From the NCBI GenBank assembly GCA_012103475.1, contig WLWS01000002.1, positions 124,001-188,000 of the forward strand: a stretch of 64,000 nucleotides of DNA, in the 5' to 3' direction. The notes beneath the pieces were generated by a model. That model was given only the letters and a program-made list of their open reading frames with translations. It was not told the origin of the DNA and made no database searches. This document shows positions 52,559 through 62,901 of this stretch, piece by piece. The DNA comes from Gammaproteobacteria bacterium. Lineage in GTDB: Bacteria; Pseudomonadota; Gammaproteobacteria; Eutrophobiales; Eutrophobiaceae. Each line of letters starts with the position of its first letter. The first letter of the stretch is position 1. Position numbers and translations under genes: made by a program.

Positions 52559-53848
52559 TTAAAAGTTTTTATTTAATGCCATCGGAGTCGGACCGCTGCT
52601 GGCCCAATCCAGTAATTCAATAGTGTGTACGAGTGGCAAACCGGAGTATTGCTGCAATTGTGTCATGCAACCAAGATTGCCACTGGCAATTATATCTGCC
52701 CCGGTAGATTCCAACTGTTGAGTTTTTTGTTGGCCAAGTTTTTCTGCCAAATCGCTTTGCAGAATATTATAAGTGCCTGCAGAACCACAACAAATATGAC
52801 TGTCGGGAAGCGACTCGATTTTGTAGCCTGCCTGTTCAAGCAGACTAAGGGGCTGCTTAGAGAGTCTTTGACCATGTTGCATTGAGCAAGGATTCTGGTA
52901 GGTAATTTTGTTATTTCTCGGTGTGGAAAATACCAGAGATTCATTCTCGTGAAGGAACTCGCAAATATCTTTTGTCTTCCCACTGACGAGGCTAGCAAGA
53001 GAGGAATATTCAGGATCGGATTTTAACAGGTGTCCATAATCCTTCAGCATCGTTCCGCAACCAGATGCGTTACTAATCAAAGCGTCAAATTGTGGAAGTT
53101 GTGAGGCCCAACTTTTTAAATTTGTCTTGATTCTTTCTAATGCGCGCTGTTCTTTGCCAAGATGATGTTCAATGGCAGCGCAACATTCGTTTTCGTTGAG
53201 AATATGCACATCAAAACCAGAACGGTTTAATATTCTTATTGTCGCGTCATTAATGTGCTTGCCGATAACTTGCTGGGCACAACCTTGTAACAAGGCAACA
53301 GTACCGCGTTTCTGTTTATTTGTTTTGAATACAGAACCCGCGTGCGCTTGTCCCGTAGAAATCTGACTGTTGACTGCAAGCTTTATCGACGCTGAAACGG
53401 TGGAAGGAAGTAAAGGTCTACACCATGAAAGTAATTTTGCCAGTCTGATTAGTGTTCGAAACCTGTCAGGTGAAGGTAGTACGTTTGCCAGAAGCGCCCG
53501 ATAAAATCTGTCAAATAAGGATCGTGTGTAACGTTTCTCAATGTAGGCACGGCTGTGGTCGACAAGGTGCATATAATCGACACCTGAAGGGCAGGTGCTA
53601 GTACAGGAAAGACAGGACAGGCAACGATCAATATGCCTGACTACTTCACTGACGGGCTTTGAGCCATGTTCAAGCATGTCTTTCATAAGATAGATTCGCC
53701 CGCGAGGCCCATCGAGTTCGTCGCCAGTCAAACGGTAAGTTGGACATGTGGCATTACAAAACCCACAGTGAACACACTTGCGTAATATGGATTCCATTTC
53801 GGCAAGACCAGCGTTTTGCAATTGCTCAATAGAGAATTCTGTCCTCAT
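52559..53848 (-). CDS. glcF: Glycolate oxidase iron-sulfur subunit
   Basis: The 429-residue protein has two [4Fe-4S] motifs (CVHCGFCNATCPTYR and CLSCLSCTSTCPSGVD) and CCG-type domains with CCAAIEHHLG and ICCGSAGTYN. It carries electrons from GlcD/GlcE to the quinone pool. It overlaps glcE by 4 bp (ATGA). Confidence 0.92.
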   Translation of the reverse strand: MRTEFSIEQLQNAGLAEMESILRKCVHCGFCNATCPTYRLTGDELDGPRGRIYLMKDMLEHGSKPVSEVVRHIDRCLSCLSCTSTCPSGVDYMHLVDHSRAYIEKRYTRSLFDRFYRALLANVLPSPDRFRTLIRLAKLLSWCRPLLPSTVSASIKLAVNSQISTGQAHAGSVFKTNKQKRGTVALLQGCAQQVIGKHINDATIRILNRSGFDVHILNENECCAAIEHHLGKEQRALERIKTNLKSWASQLPQFDALISNASGCGTMLKDYGHLLKSDPEYSSLASLVSGKTKDICEFLHENESLVFSTPRNNKITYQNPCSMQHGQRLSKQPLSLLEQAGYKIESLPDSHICCGSAGTYNILQSDLAEKLGQQKTQQLESTGADIIASGNLGCMTQLQQYSGLPLVHTIELLDWASSGPTPMALNKNF

Positions 53849-55056
53849 TTCTGGTAATCAAGACGTCCTGGGTTGAATATGTTTGCGGGATCAAAACTTT
53901 CTTTGATTCTTAGTCGGAGTGACTCCAGGGTCACCTGTGCCGGGCTGTATATTCCAACTTTATTTTTTATTTCATCCGGCGCCTTGTAAAGGATAGCACT
54001 ACCATTTTCCTCGGCTAGTGATGAGCGAAACCGATTTATATTCTCTACAGCCTTAGTTGTTTCGAGCCCAAGCCAGAACCATGCCCCAGCGGCGTCGAGG
54101 TACCAGTTACAGTTTCCGATTTCGTTCAATAGCTGACTCATTCTCAAAGCCAGTGAAGGAGGAATAGATAACTTCATTATAACCGGATGATATGCCACGG
54201 GGCTTGCCGAACTTAATGCCTTCCATATTTGAAGAGATTCGTCCTGTTCCAGCAAGGAAACCGACATCTGACTAGCGTACGAGGTTTGAAACTCACGAAG
54301 TCTTGCGTCCACGGAAGTTCGTGAACCTTCAAATCTGATCAGGCTTGTACAGTTTGCTTGTGTCACATTCGATTCTAATGCTGATTTGATTCCTCCCGGA
54401 AGCAAGGCCAGGCCTGAAGCATGTAAAGGGCTTGTAGCTAGAGTGGATAATAAACCCAGGGCTTTTTCAGTATTCAGATCGTCAAGAATAGCTGTGACGA
54501 TAACAGCAGGTGCTGGAAGTACTTTGAAACTCAGTTCAGTAAGTACGGACAGTGTTCCCCATGAACCGCAAATGAGTTTGCTTAGATCGTATCCAGTGAC
54601 ATTTTTGATAACATTGCCACCAGATTTATAGAGTTCGGCACGACCGTTAATGGCATTGAAACCGAGAAGATGATCGCGGGCGGAGCCTGCTTGAAAACGT
54701 CTGCTGCCACTTAGGTTGCTTGCAAAAACACCAGCGATAGTATCCTCTCTTGAGTTTGAGTAGAGTGCAGACATAGTTTCGGGTTCGAAAGCGAGTTGCT
54801 GTTGTTGTTCAGTCAGTACGGTCTTAATTTCATTTAAAGTAGTACCTGCACGGGCGCGCATTACCAGTTCAGCAGGATCGTATTCAATAATGCCTGTGCA
54901 AGCCGACATCGAAGCGTCAATATCCGCCTGCACTGAATAACCAAATCCTGATTTGCTGTTATTACCGCTAATAGCAAGACTCTTTTTCTCCGACAAACAG
55001 AACCGGGCCAATTCGGCGAATTGATCCTGGTTCTCTGGTAATAAAGTTTCCTGCAT
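53845..55056 (-). CDS. glcE: Glycolate oxidase FAD-binding subunit
   Basis: The 403-residue protein has an FAD-binding type 4 domain with AELVMRARAGTTLNE, the DTIAGVFASNLSGSRRFQAGSARDHLLG stretch (about 110-135) and SGGNVIKNVTGYDLSKL. It is longer than the E. coli GlcE of about 350 residues because of a C-terminal extension. It overlaps glcD by one base and glcF by 4 bp, so the three form one operon. Confidence 0.92.
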   Translation of the reverse strand: MQETLLPENQDQFAELARFCLSEKKSLAISGNNSKSGFGYSVQADIDASMSACTGIIEYDPAELVMRARAGTTLNEIKTVLTEQQQQLAFEPETMSALYSNSREDTIAGVFASNLSGSRRFQAGSARDHLLGFNAINGRAELYKSGGNVIKNVTGYDLSKLICGSWGTLSVLTELSFKVLPAPAVIVTAILDDLNTEKALGLLSTLATSPLHASGLALLPGGIKSALESNVTQANCTSLIRFEGSRTSVDARLREFQTSYASQMSVSLLEQDESLQIWKALSSASPVAYHPVIMKLSIPPSLALRMSQLLNEIGNCNWYLDAAGAWFWLGLETTKAVENINRFRSSLAEENGSAILYKAPDEIKNKVGIYSPAQVTLESLRLRIKESFDPANIFNPGRLDYQK

Positions 55057-56543
55057 TAGAATCTTGGGAGTTCTGGAAAAGGTAATTTACCTTTATGTAC
55101 ATGCAGTTTACCCAGCTCAGCACAACGATGCAGTGTGGGAAACATTTTTCCGGGATTCAGTGTTCCATTAGGATCAAAAGCACACTTCAATCTCTGTTGC
55201 TGGTTAAGATCGTGCTCAGAAAAATAATCGGGCATTAGATCTCGTTTTTCAACACCGATGCCATGTTCACCTGAGAGTACACCGCCGACTTCAACACAAA
55301 GTCTGAGTATGTCTGCGCCAAATTCTTCCGCCTTCTCCATTTCATCATCCTTGTTTGCATCAAAGAGGATGAGAGGATGTAAATTTCCGTCACCGGCATG
55401 AAAAACATTCGCTACTCGCAGGCCATAGTGTTTCGACAGCTCAGTCATCTTTGTCAGTACCCGTGAGAGTTGTTTGCGGGGTATGGTGCCATCCATGCAG
55501 TAGTAATCAGGTGAAATGTCACCGAGCGCCGGGAATGCGGCTTTACGTCCGGCCCAGATTCTAAGTCGTTCCTCATCACTACTGCTTACTTTGAAGTATT
55601 GGGATCCACGACTTTTACCAATGTCCCTAATTACTTGAATCAGTTCGTCAACTTCAGCTTGTGGGCCATCGATTTCGACTATCAACAAAGCCTGGCAATC
55701 CAGCGGGTAGCCGGCATGGCAGAAATTTTCGGAAGCGTGGATGGCCAGTTCGTCCATCATTTCTATACCCGCCGGAATGATGCCTTTGGCGATGATTTCT
55801 GCTACGCATTGACCGGCAGATTCATTATCAGGAAAGCCTAATAACATGGCTCTGACGCATTGTGGTGCTTGTAAAATCTTTACCGTAACCTCGGTTACTA
55901 CGCCAAGCAGGCCTTCGGAGCCCGTGATAACGCCGAGTAGGTCGTAACCTTCCGGATCCATGTATTTGCCGCCGAGACGAATAACTTCACCAGTCATCAA
56001 GACTAGCTCAACACCCAGGATGTTATTAGTTGTGAGTCCATATTTTAAACAATGCACACCGCCAGAGTTTTCACTGACATTGCCGCCGATTGAACAGGCA
56101 ATTTGACTGGAAGGATCAGGTGCATAATAAAAGCCTCTATTCTCAACTGCCTGAGTTATCGCGAGGTTAGTGACTCCGGATTGGGCCACGACACAGCGAT
56201 TGTCGTAGTCAATATCAAGGATGCGATTGAATTTTCCCATGGCGAGAACGATGCCGTCTTCCAGAGGCAGAGCGCCACCAGATAAGGAGGTACCCGCGCC
56301 CCTGGGCACGACATTTACATTCATTTCGCAGCAGATGCGCAATATTTCCGATACTTGAGCGGTATTCTCCGGCAGCACCACAAGCAATGGCCGTTGCTGA
56401 TAGGCGGTGAGGCCATCTGATTCATAGGCTCTCAGGGTAGTTTTATCAATAACTATTTGTTTACTTGTAAGAAAAGTGCTTAGTTTGTCTATCAATTGCT
56501 GGCGATTGGCAATGATTGTTGCGTCTGGAATGGGCATTCTCAT
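55056..56543 (-). CDS. glcD: Glycolate oxidase catalytic subunit
   Basis: The 495-residue FAD-linked oxidase has the FAD motif VVPRGAGTSLSGGALP (about 96-111), GGNVSENSGGVHCLKYG and the C-terminal GGVLSGEHGIGVEKRD with the catalytic His. It oxidises glycolate, and often D-lactate, to the 2-oxoacid. The enzyme fits a C1/C2 metabolism in which glycolate or glyoxylate arises. It is divergent from TonB receptor 2, with a palindrome in the 220-bp space. Confidence 0.93.
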   Translation of the reverse strand: MRMPIPDATIIANRQQLIDKLSTFLTSKQIVIDKTTLRAYESDGLTAYQQRPLLVVLPENTAQVSEILRICCEMNVNVVPRGAGTSLSGGALPLEDGIVLAMGKFNRILDIDYDNRCVVAQSGVTNLAITQAVENRGFYYAPDPSSQIACSIGGNVSENSGGVHCLKYGLTTNNILGVELVLMTGEVIRLGGKYMDPEGYDLLGVITGSEGLLGVVTEVTVKILQAPQCVRAMLLGFPDNESAGQCVAEIIAKGIIPAGIEMMDELAIHASENFCHAGYPLDCQALLIVEIDGPQAEVDELIQVIRDIGKSRGSQYFKVSSSDEERLRIWAGRKAAFPALGDISPDYYCMDGTIPRKQLSRVLTKMTELSKHYGLRVANVFHAGDGNLHPLILFDANKDDEMEKAEEFGADILRLCVEVGGVLSGEHGIGVEKRDLMPDYFSEHDLNQQQRLKCAFDPNGTLNPGKMFPTLHRCAELGKLHVHKGKLPFPELPRF

Positions 56544-56685
56544 AAGAAAATAGCGATATCCTCAATTATTGAAGTTAGCATTTTTTGTCAGTGCCGATAA
56601 ATCAGCCAAGTCAGTCAAATGTTACATTGAAACAACAAAAATTAAATCTGTGGTTTATCAGTATCTTTTAGGTTGAATCATAGAT

Positions 56686-56704
56686 CCAGTATACCGTATA
56701 CTGG
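56686..56704. promoter_or_regulatory. Perfect 19-bp palindrome (operator-like) between glcD and TonB receptor 2
   Basis: CCAGTATAC-C-GTATACTGG: 9-bp arms around one central base. The GTATAC core is of the sort bound by GntR-type dimers, but the regulator is not in the window. It sits 60 bp before the receptor start and 143 bp before glcD, so it could control both. Confidence 0.65.
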
Positions 56705-56763
56705 CATCGTCTGAGTTCAGGCCAATAGCAATATATCTACTGCTACAAATAGGGGGTAGCGTA

Positions 56764-59193
56764 ATGTCGAATTATCTTAGGTTAGCATCATCCCGAGTTT
56801 CACAGGTTTTCCTACTTTGCTTTTTGGGAACCACCGCGATGGAAACTTTTGCGCAGGGCGCACTGGAAGAAATTGTTGTTACCGCCAGAAAGCGCGAAGA
56901 AAGCTTGCAGGACACACCCGTTTCCGTTGCTGCTTTTACCAACGCAGATTTAGAAGCGCGTGGCACAGTCGACTTTTCTGATCTCGGCGAATTCACACCG
57001 AACGTGACGTTCGATTACACCTCAGCCATTGCCGCTGGTAACTCAGCCGCCATTGTTATGATTCGCGGTGTCGGAGCGGCTGACTGGACTATTGGTACCG
57101 ACCCGGGTGTTGGTATTTATCTGGACGGTATCTATATCTCTCGCACAATTGGCTCGGTCATGGATACAGTTGACGTCGAGCGAATCGAAGTGCTGCGTGG
57201 TCCACAGGGTACTTTGTTTGGTCGAAATACTATTGGCGGAGCCATTTCGGTGGTCACCAAGAAACCCGATACTGAAGCCTTTGCTGGTCGCGCAGAATTA
57301 ACCTTTGGTAGTTATGATCGCATTGACGGCAATGCTTATATCAATCTCCCGATTAATGACACCATGGCAGCTAGCGCGTCCTTCTCTAAAAGAACTCGTG
57401 ATGGCTATGTTGAAAACCTGTTTCCAGGTGCGCCAGATCTGGGTGATAACGATGATACGACAACTCGAGTGGCATTTCGTTGGCAGCCTTCCGATAGCCT
57501 GACGGTTGATCTTTCAGCCGATTACTCCACTACGGATGAAGCACCGGCAGCAAACGTATTAATTGCTACCAATCCAGGCCAGGGATTCTATAATTTTACC
57601 AACGCTTTAACTGGTGGTGGTGCGGCCTGTTTGGGACCAAATAATACCGTGCCGGCAGCTGCACTGACAAACCCTGGTTGCTATAACGATCAATGGGCTG
57701 TTGGCCCGTTTCAAACTTTTAGTTCGCATGTTAGTAGTACGCCTGAACTTCAAAACGATGATGCTTTTGGTCTTACGGTGAAACCAGAATCTGGGATTAA
57801 CGTCTGGGGCATAGGCGGCACCATAGAATGGGACGTCAGCGATAATGTTACTTTGAAGTCGATTACTGCACACAGGCGTGTCGAAGATGGTTTCTGGTCA
57901 AGAGACTCATCTCATTCAGGTAACCAGGGTCACGTATTGGCCAGAACGTCTAATGCCTTTGAGCAAAGCCAGACCAGTCAGGAATTCCAGATACTCGCCT
58001 CTGCGCTCGATGATCGCTTGAATTTTATTATTGGTACCTTTTACATGGAGGAGAAAGCCTTCCATAAGGATGTTGTCGAACTGGTATTGAATACCGTATT
58101 TGACAGTGGTGGTATAACTGACAACTCTAGTTCGGCGATATTTGCTCAGGGAACCTATGACATCACCGATCAATTAGCATTGACCCTTGGTATTCGTTAT
58201 ACCGATGAAGATAAAGAATTTTCAGCAAGATCAACAACTGGTTTGGACAATGCTAATCCAGAAACACCGGACCCGGTAACGGGACTACCAGCCTCATTAT
58301 TGAACGGGGCGATTGATTGTCTGGGTAATGTTATAGGCACACCAGGCCAACCTGCCTGTCTGTTGCCACTAGATCCTGTTACCTCAAACGCCAACGAACT
58401 TGAGCCCTATGTCAACGTGTCTTATCAATGGAACGATGATTTGATGACTTATGTTTCTTACTCAGAAGGTTTTAAAGGTGGCGCATTTACGCAACGTGTA
58501 TTTCCACCAGCACTGGCAACACCTACCTCTAATCCGGAGTTTGTAAAGGTGTATGAGGGTGGTTTTAAATCAACCTGGCTTGATAACCGTTTACGAATGA
58601 ACGGTGCCGTATTCTTCACGGATTACACAGATCTACAGATCAATGTGAGTGCCGGTACAGGAACAGGAGCCATCGGTGACGTGACGAAAAATGCGGCTGC
58701 TGCTGAAATCCTGGGCTTTGAGCTGGAAATGACAGCGGTGCCGGTGGACGAAGCATTAATTCAGCTAGGTATTGGCTATCTTGATGCCGAGTACACTGAA
58801 ATTGATACGGCAAATAACCCTTTCGGTGGTATTGTAATCAGTCAGGATTCCAAATTAGTGAATGCACCAAAATGGAATATAGTGGCAGCGGCGCAATACG
58901 ATTACAATCTTGGAGACTGGGGCACACTAACCCCACGTGTGGATGTATCTCATACTAGTGCGGTTTACAACTCTCCCGAAAACGATCTAAGACTTCGACA
59001 AGGAGCCAATACACTTTTGAACCTTTCCATGACCTGGCGTGATGTCAATGATGTCTGGTCGGTTACTGCTGCTGGTAAAAACGTGACAGATGAGACTTAC
59101 CTCGTAACCGGTGTTTCTGGCTCAGGTATTGTTGAAGGTGTGTACGGTTTACCTGCAACATGGTCATTGAGTATCCGCAGAAATTTTGATTAA
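56764..59193 (+). CDS. TonB-dependent outer-membrane receptor 2
   Basis: The 809-residue protein has a signal peptide (about 1-30), LEEIVVTARKREESLQDTPVSV, a plug ending in VERIEVLRGPQGTLFGRNTIGG and a barrel. The ligand is unknown. It is followed by a terminator and by genes for an exported lipoprotein and an exported FAD oxidase, which together look like a locus for uptake and first attack on one organic compound. Confidence 0.92.
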   Translation: MSNYLRLASSRVSQVFLLCFLGTTAMETFAQGALEEIVVTARKREESLQDTPVSVAAFTNADLEARGTVDFSDLGEFTPNVTFDYTSAIAAGNSAAIVMIRGVGAADWTIGTDPGVGIYLDGIYISRTIGSVMDTVDVERIEVLRGPQGTLFGRNTIGGAISVVTKKPDTEAFAGRAELTFGSYDRIDGNAYINLPINDTMAASASFSKRTRDGYVENLFPGAPDLGDNDDTTTRVAFRWQPSDSLTVDLSADYSTTDEAPAANVLIATNPGQGFYNFTNALTGGGAACLGPNNTVPAAALTNPGCYNDQWAVGPFQTFSSHVSSTPELQNDDAFGLTVKPESGINVWGIGGTIEWDVSDNVTLKSITAHRRVEDGFWSRDSSHSGNQGHVLARTSNAFEQSQTSQEFQILASALDDRLNFIIGTFYMEEKAFHKDVVELVLNTVFDSGGITDNSSSAIFAQGTYDITDQLALTLGIRYTDEDKEFSARSTTGLDNANPETPDPVTGLPASLLNGAIDCLGNVIGTPGQPACLLPLDPVTSNANELEPYVNVSYQWNDDLMTYVSYSEGFKGGAFTQRVFPPALATPTSNPEFVKVYEGGFKSTWLDNRLRMNGAVFFTDYTDLQINVSAGTGTGAIGDVTKNAAAAEILGFELEMTAVPVDEALIQLGIGYLDAEYTEIDTANNPFGGIVISQDSKLVNAPKWNIVAAAQYDYNLGDWGTLTPRVDVSHTSAVYNSPENDLRLRQGANTLLNLSMTWRDVNDVWSVTAAGKNVTDETYLVTGVSGSGIVEGVYGLPATWSLSIRRNFD

Positions 59194-59220
59194 TGCGGTA
59201 ACTTGTAAAAAGTTGTAATA

Positions 59221-59258
59221 AAAATACCCGGGCATTAACAGTGTCCGGGTATTTTTTT
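59221..59258 (+). terminator. Rho-independent terminator after TonB receptor 2
   Basis: A stem AATACCCGG (59223-59231) paired with CCGGGTATT (59245-59253), a 13-nt loop and a run of T residues to 59258. It separates the receptor from the DUF3604 gene. Confidence 0.87.
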
Positions 59259-59298
59259 ATCTGCTAGTTTCTTTTTATACACTGTCAGGGAGTATGTG

Positions 59299-61365
59299 AT
59301 GAATAAACTGCTTCGAATTACAATCTTCGCTATTTCAATTTTGTCGCTAGAGGCCTGTTCCGATCAAGGTACTCCATCTATAGGGGCTGAAACTGAAATG
59401 CTCGCGTCAGATTCAGAAGAGACTGCAGCGCTTGCCGAACGTAGTTACAGCGAAAACCGTGAAGCATGTGCAGACTATAGCCCTCAGCGTAAACCTCTAT
59501 TTGGTGAACTTCATATTCATACAGCTTTGTCATTTGATGCGGCCGCTGGTCGATTAAAAACTCTTCCTGCTGATGCTTATCGCTTTGCAAAAGGCGAAAC
59601 GATTCCTTACTTTCCTGTGGATGAGAACGGTAATGTACAGGGTGAAATTCGAATTGATCGACCACTGGATTTCGTTGCTATTACCGATCATGGTGAATTT
59701 CTGGGCGAAACGGTGCTTTGTAAAGAAAAAGATTCACCAGCCTATGATGGTGACTTTTGTAAAGAGTATCGCAAGGTAGAGTTTCGAGGTGCGGCGATGA
59801 TCGCAACTTCAATGAGCGGAGATTACCCTGAACGAATAAAAATGCTCTGTGGAGAAGATGGTCAGCTTTGTCGTGATTACGCTGAGGGTCCATGGCAGGT
59901 GATCAGGCAAGCTGCAGAAGATGCTTACGATCGAAGTACCGCCTGCAAGTTCACGAGCTTTGTTGGCTACGAATATACAGGCTCTCCTAATAATTCGAAT
60001 TATCATCGTAATGTTATTTTCAGAAACGACAATGTTCCTGACTTACCTGTCAGTTATATGGAGAACCCCTACGACTATCTCCTGTGGGAACAACTCGATA
60101 ATGTATGCAAAGGTAAATCAGGCTGTGATTACCTGACGATTCCTCACAACAGCAATATTTCGAATAATCGTCTACTCACTCCATACGCGAACCTAGAACC
60201 AACGTTGGAGAACAAGGTGAAATACGCGAAGGATCGGCAGAAAAACGAACCGATTATGGAAATATTTCAACATAAGGGTGGGTCGGAATGTCTCAACGGA
60301 CTAAAAACAATAATTGGTGCTCCAGATGAACTCTGTAACATTGAACAGGTGCGTCAAATTGGATCTCGCGCGAAACGAATTAATATTAGTCTTGATGGCC
60401 CTGAATTAGTTTTTGATGTGGAAGATTCCGCAGCCGAAACGGTTGAATGTGAAGGAAACGACGTAGGTCGTCATGGCATGATGGGTGGCGGTTGTGTTTC
60501 AAAAAATGATTTTCTCCGAAGTGCCTTGCTCACAGGAATGCTTGAAGAGCAGGACATTGGTATCAACCCAATTAAGCTTGGTGTCATCGCGGCTAGTGAC
60601 GGGCATACCAGTACACCTGGCTCAGTTAAGGAAAATCAATGGCAGGGTTACGTGACAGGAGAGATGACGCCGGAAGAACGTTTACAACCAGGGACTCTCC
60701 CAAGTGGGATCCTGGGTAACCCGGGAGGATTGGCCGGGGTTTGGGCAGAAGAGAATTCCCGAGACGCAATATTCAACGCCATGCAACGCAGGGAGGTTTT
60801 TGGCACCTCAGGTCCACGCATTCTGCCTCGATTTTTTGCTGGATGGGAGTTTGAAACCGCCAATTGTGACAGGCAAGACATGATTGCTGATGCCTATCAG
60901 AGGGGGGTACCAATGGGAGCTGATTTGACATCAGCACCATCACAACAGAGTAAACCCACTTTTCTGGTCTCAGCATTAAGAGACTCGGCCACTGATGCCA
61001 CACCCTTACAACAATTACAGATTATAAAGGGTTGGGTAAGTAAAGAAGGTGAGTCGCGTTATGAGGTACACACTGTGGCCGGTGATGCGGATAACGGTGC
61101 CGGAGTGAATCTTGGAGATGGCTCCCGCTTTGGTAATGGGCACGACGCTCTGTGCACTGTGTTCAAAGATGAGAGCTTCGATCCAGCTGTACCCTCCTAT
61201 TATTACTTACGGGTCGTCGAAAATCCCAGCCCGCGATGGAGTTTACTGGATTGTTTGAAAATGAATGAATCGAAAAGACCAGCAATATGCGAGGACAAAT
61301 CACGACAAGTGATTCAGGAAATGGCCTGGACTTCACCAATCTGGTACACGCCTGTTGGTAAATGA
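59299..61365 (+). CDS. DUF3604 family lipoprotein (PHP-like metal-binding)
   Basis: The 688-residue protein has a lipobox (LSLEAC, about 17-22), then the DUF3604 pattern: GELHIHTALSFDA (about 71-83), ITDHGEF (about 131), FVGYEYTG, IPHNSN and ASDGHTSTPG. These histidine/aspartate motifs resemble the PHP phosphoesterase metal site. The protein is probably anchored in the outer or inner membrane facing the periplasm. The reaction is not known. ATG 59299 has AGGGAG 6 bp upstream; a GTG three bases earlier is a poorer choice. Confidence 0.87.
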   Translation: MNKLLRITIFAISILSLEACSDQGTPSIGAETEMLASDSEETAALAERSYSENREACADYSPQRKPLFGELHIHTALSFDAAAGRLKTLPADAYRFAKGETIPYFPVDENGNVQGEIRIDRPLDFVAITDHGEFLGETVLCKEKDSPAYDGDFCKEYRKVEFRGAAMIATSMSGDYPERIKMLCGEDGQLCRDYAEGPWQVIRQAAEDAYDRSTACKFTSFVGYEYTGSPNNSNYHRNVIFRNDNVPDLPVSYMENPYDYLLWEQLDNVCKGKSGCDYLTIPHNSNISNNRLLTPYANLEPTLENKVKYAKDRQKNEPIMEIFQHKGGSECLNGLKTIIGAPDELCNIEQVRQIGSRAKRINISLDGPELVFDVEDSAAETVECEGNDVGRHGMMGGGCVSKNDFLRSALLTGMLEEQDIGINPIKLGVIAASDGHTSTPGSVKENQWQGYVTGEMTPEERLQPGTLPSGILGNPGGLAGVWAEENSRDAIFNAMQRREVFGTSGPRILPRFFAGWEFETANCDRQDMIADAYQRGVPMGADLTSAPSQQSKPTFLVSALRDSATDATPLQQLQIIKGWVSKEGESRYEVHTVAGDADNGAGVNLGDGSRFGNGHDALCTVFKDESFDPAVPSYYYLRVVENPSPRWSLLDCLKMNESKRPAICEDKSRQVIQEMAWTSPIWYTPVGK

Positions 61366-61386
61366 AATTTTAAGGTATTCATAATC

Positions 61387-62889
61387 ATGAGATATTTAAA
61401 TAGATATAACAAGCTCAGGAAAGTTACTAGTTTCTCTCGCCGTAAATTCATAGGGGGTGCTGCCGGACTTGGCTTTGCCGCGTTAACATCTTCTAGTTCG
61501 AGTCTTTTTGCGAAATCAACCAGACAGAAAATGGCAATGAATATATCAGGTAAAATTATTTCGTCTTCCGATGATAATTACGAAATGTGGAGAAAGGGTC
61601 TAGTCTGGCAAGCAGCGAAACCAAACCGTAAGCCGGAGCTTATCGTTCAGGCAAAGTCGATTGATGATGTAATCTCTACCGTTAATTACGCGAGAGAGAA
61701 TAAACAGAAAGTCATTGCCAAAAGTGGTGGGCATAGTATCTGTGCGTCCTTTCTTCGTAATGAAGGAATACTCCTGAACATGTTGGCCATGCGCGATGTA
61801 GAAGTTGATTCTGAATCGCAAACGTGTACCGCACAACCGGGAGCATGGGGACCGACAGTGTTGAATGCATTGGAACCGCATGGTCTCGGATTTCCTGTGG
61901 CTCGCGGGGGCAGTGTATCTATCGGCGGATTTTTAATGGGAGGGGGGCTAGGCTTTAATCCGAATACCTGGCGTATAGCTTGCTTCTCTATTCTGGGTGC
62001 CGACGTAGTACTGGCTGATGGTAGTCAGATAACTGTTAATGAAAAATCCTATCCGGATATTTATTGGGCGGTACGGGGAGCAGGCCCTGGTTTTTTCGGT
62101 ATCGTGACAAAATACTATTTGAAAGCCTATCCTCTGCCAGGGGTCTTGCTAACCTCGCAATATATTCACCCACTTAGCGAGTATGAAAAAGTTTCTTCTG
62201 CGCTCGAAACACTTGTGCCAGATAGCGACCACAAATTAGAGATAATTCTATTACTGACAAGTAACTCCGACAAGGCAGCTGTCGAGGCTGGCGCCCCTGC
62301 TCAGGTTTGTCTAATAAACGCGAATGCTTATGGTGCAGATGAAGAGGAATCCAGAGCATTGTTAAAAACCATAGCTGATAGCCCGCTTGGGAAGAAGCCA
62401 TTGGCCAAGAAAGAATACGAATTAACCAACCTGAAAGTCATGACAGGTGAGACTGGAGAATCCTTTCCCAGAGGTAGAATGGCAACTGAAGGCGTATGGA
62501 GTAATTCAATAGCACCTGTCATAGCTACTCTGTATAAGAGAATGAAACAAGCAGTGACTCCCATTACTACGGTCAGTATTCGTTTTCTCGGCAACACCAG
62601 ACTTCCGGATGAAGCAGCATTTTCCTTGATAGGCAGCACAAATATACTCTCTGTCCTGACCTGGCAAGATGAAAAAGATGACGAAAAAATTGCCGGCTGG
62701 ATGCGCGGGACTATGGATGCTTTAGCGCCTTATTCACTCGGACATTACATCAATAATGACGATGTTGTGACTTACCCTGAACGAAATCAGGCATCATTCA
62801 GCGAGGCGAGTTGGAAAAAGCTACGAGTACTACGAAAAAAATATGATCCCGAAGGCGTGTTTCACGATTATTACGGTATTGATTCGTAG
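61387..62889 (+). CDS. Tat-exported FAD-linked oxidoreductase (BBE family)
   Basis: The 500-residue protein has a twin-arginine signal (SRRKFIGGAAGLGFAAL, about 18-34), an FAD-binding type 4 domain with KSGGHSICASF (His probably attached to FAD), GGGLGFNPNTW, and a C-terminal BBE-like segment ending in KYDPEGVFHDYYG. The family oxidises alcohols, sugars or amines with oxygen or another acceptor. It is 21 bp after the DUF3604 gene, so the two are cotranscribed. Confidence 0.88.
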   Translation: MRYLNRYNKLRKVTSFSRRKFIGGAAGLGFAALTSSSSSLFAKSTRQKMAMNISGKIISSSDDNYEMWRKGLVWQAAKPNRKPELIVQAKSIDDVISTVNYARENKQKVIAKSGGHSICASFLRNEGILLNMLAMRDVEVDSESQTCTAQPGAWGPTVLNALEPHGLGFPVARGGSVSIGGFLMGGGLGFNPNTWRIACFSILGADVVLADGSQITVNEKSYPDIYWAVRGAGPGFFGIVTKYYLKAYPLPGVLLTSQYIHPLSEYEKVSSALETLVPDSDHKLEIILLLTSNSDKAAVEAGAPAQVCLINANAYGADEEESRALLKTIADSPLGKKPLAKKEYELTNLKVMTGETGESFPRGRMATEGVWSNSIAPVIATLYKRMKQAVTPITTVSIRFLGNTRLPDEAAFSLIGSTNILSVLTWQDEKDDEKIAGWMRGTMDALAPYSLGHYINNDDVVTYPERNQASFSEASWKKLRVLRKKYDPEGVFHDYYGIDS

Positions 62890-62901
62890 CTTTTCGCTGT
62901 T

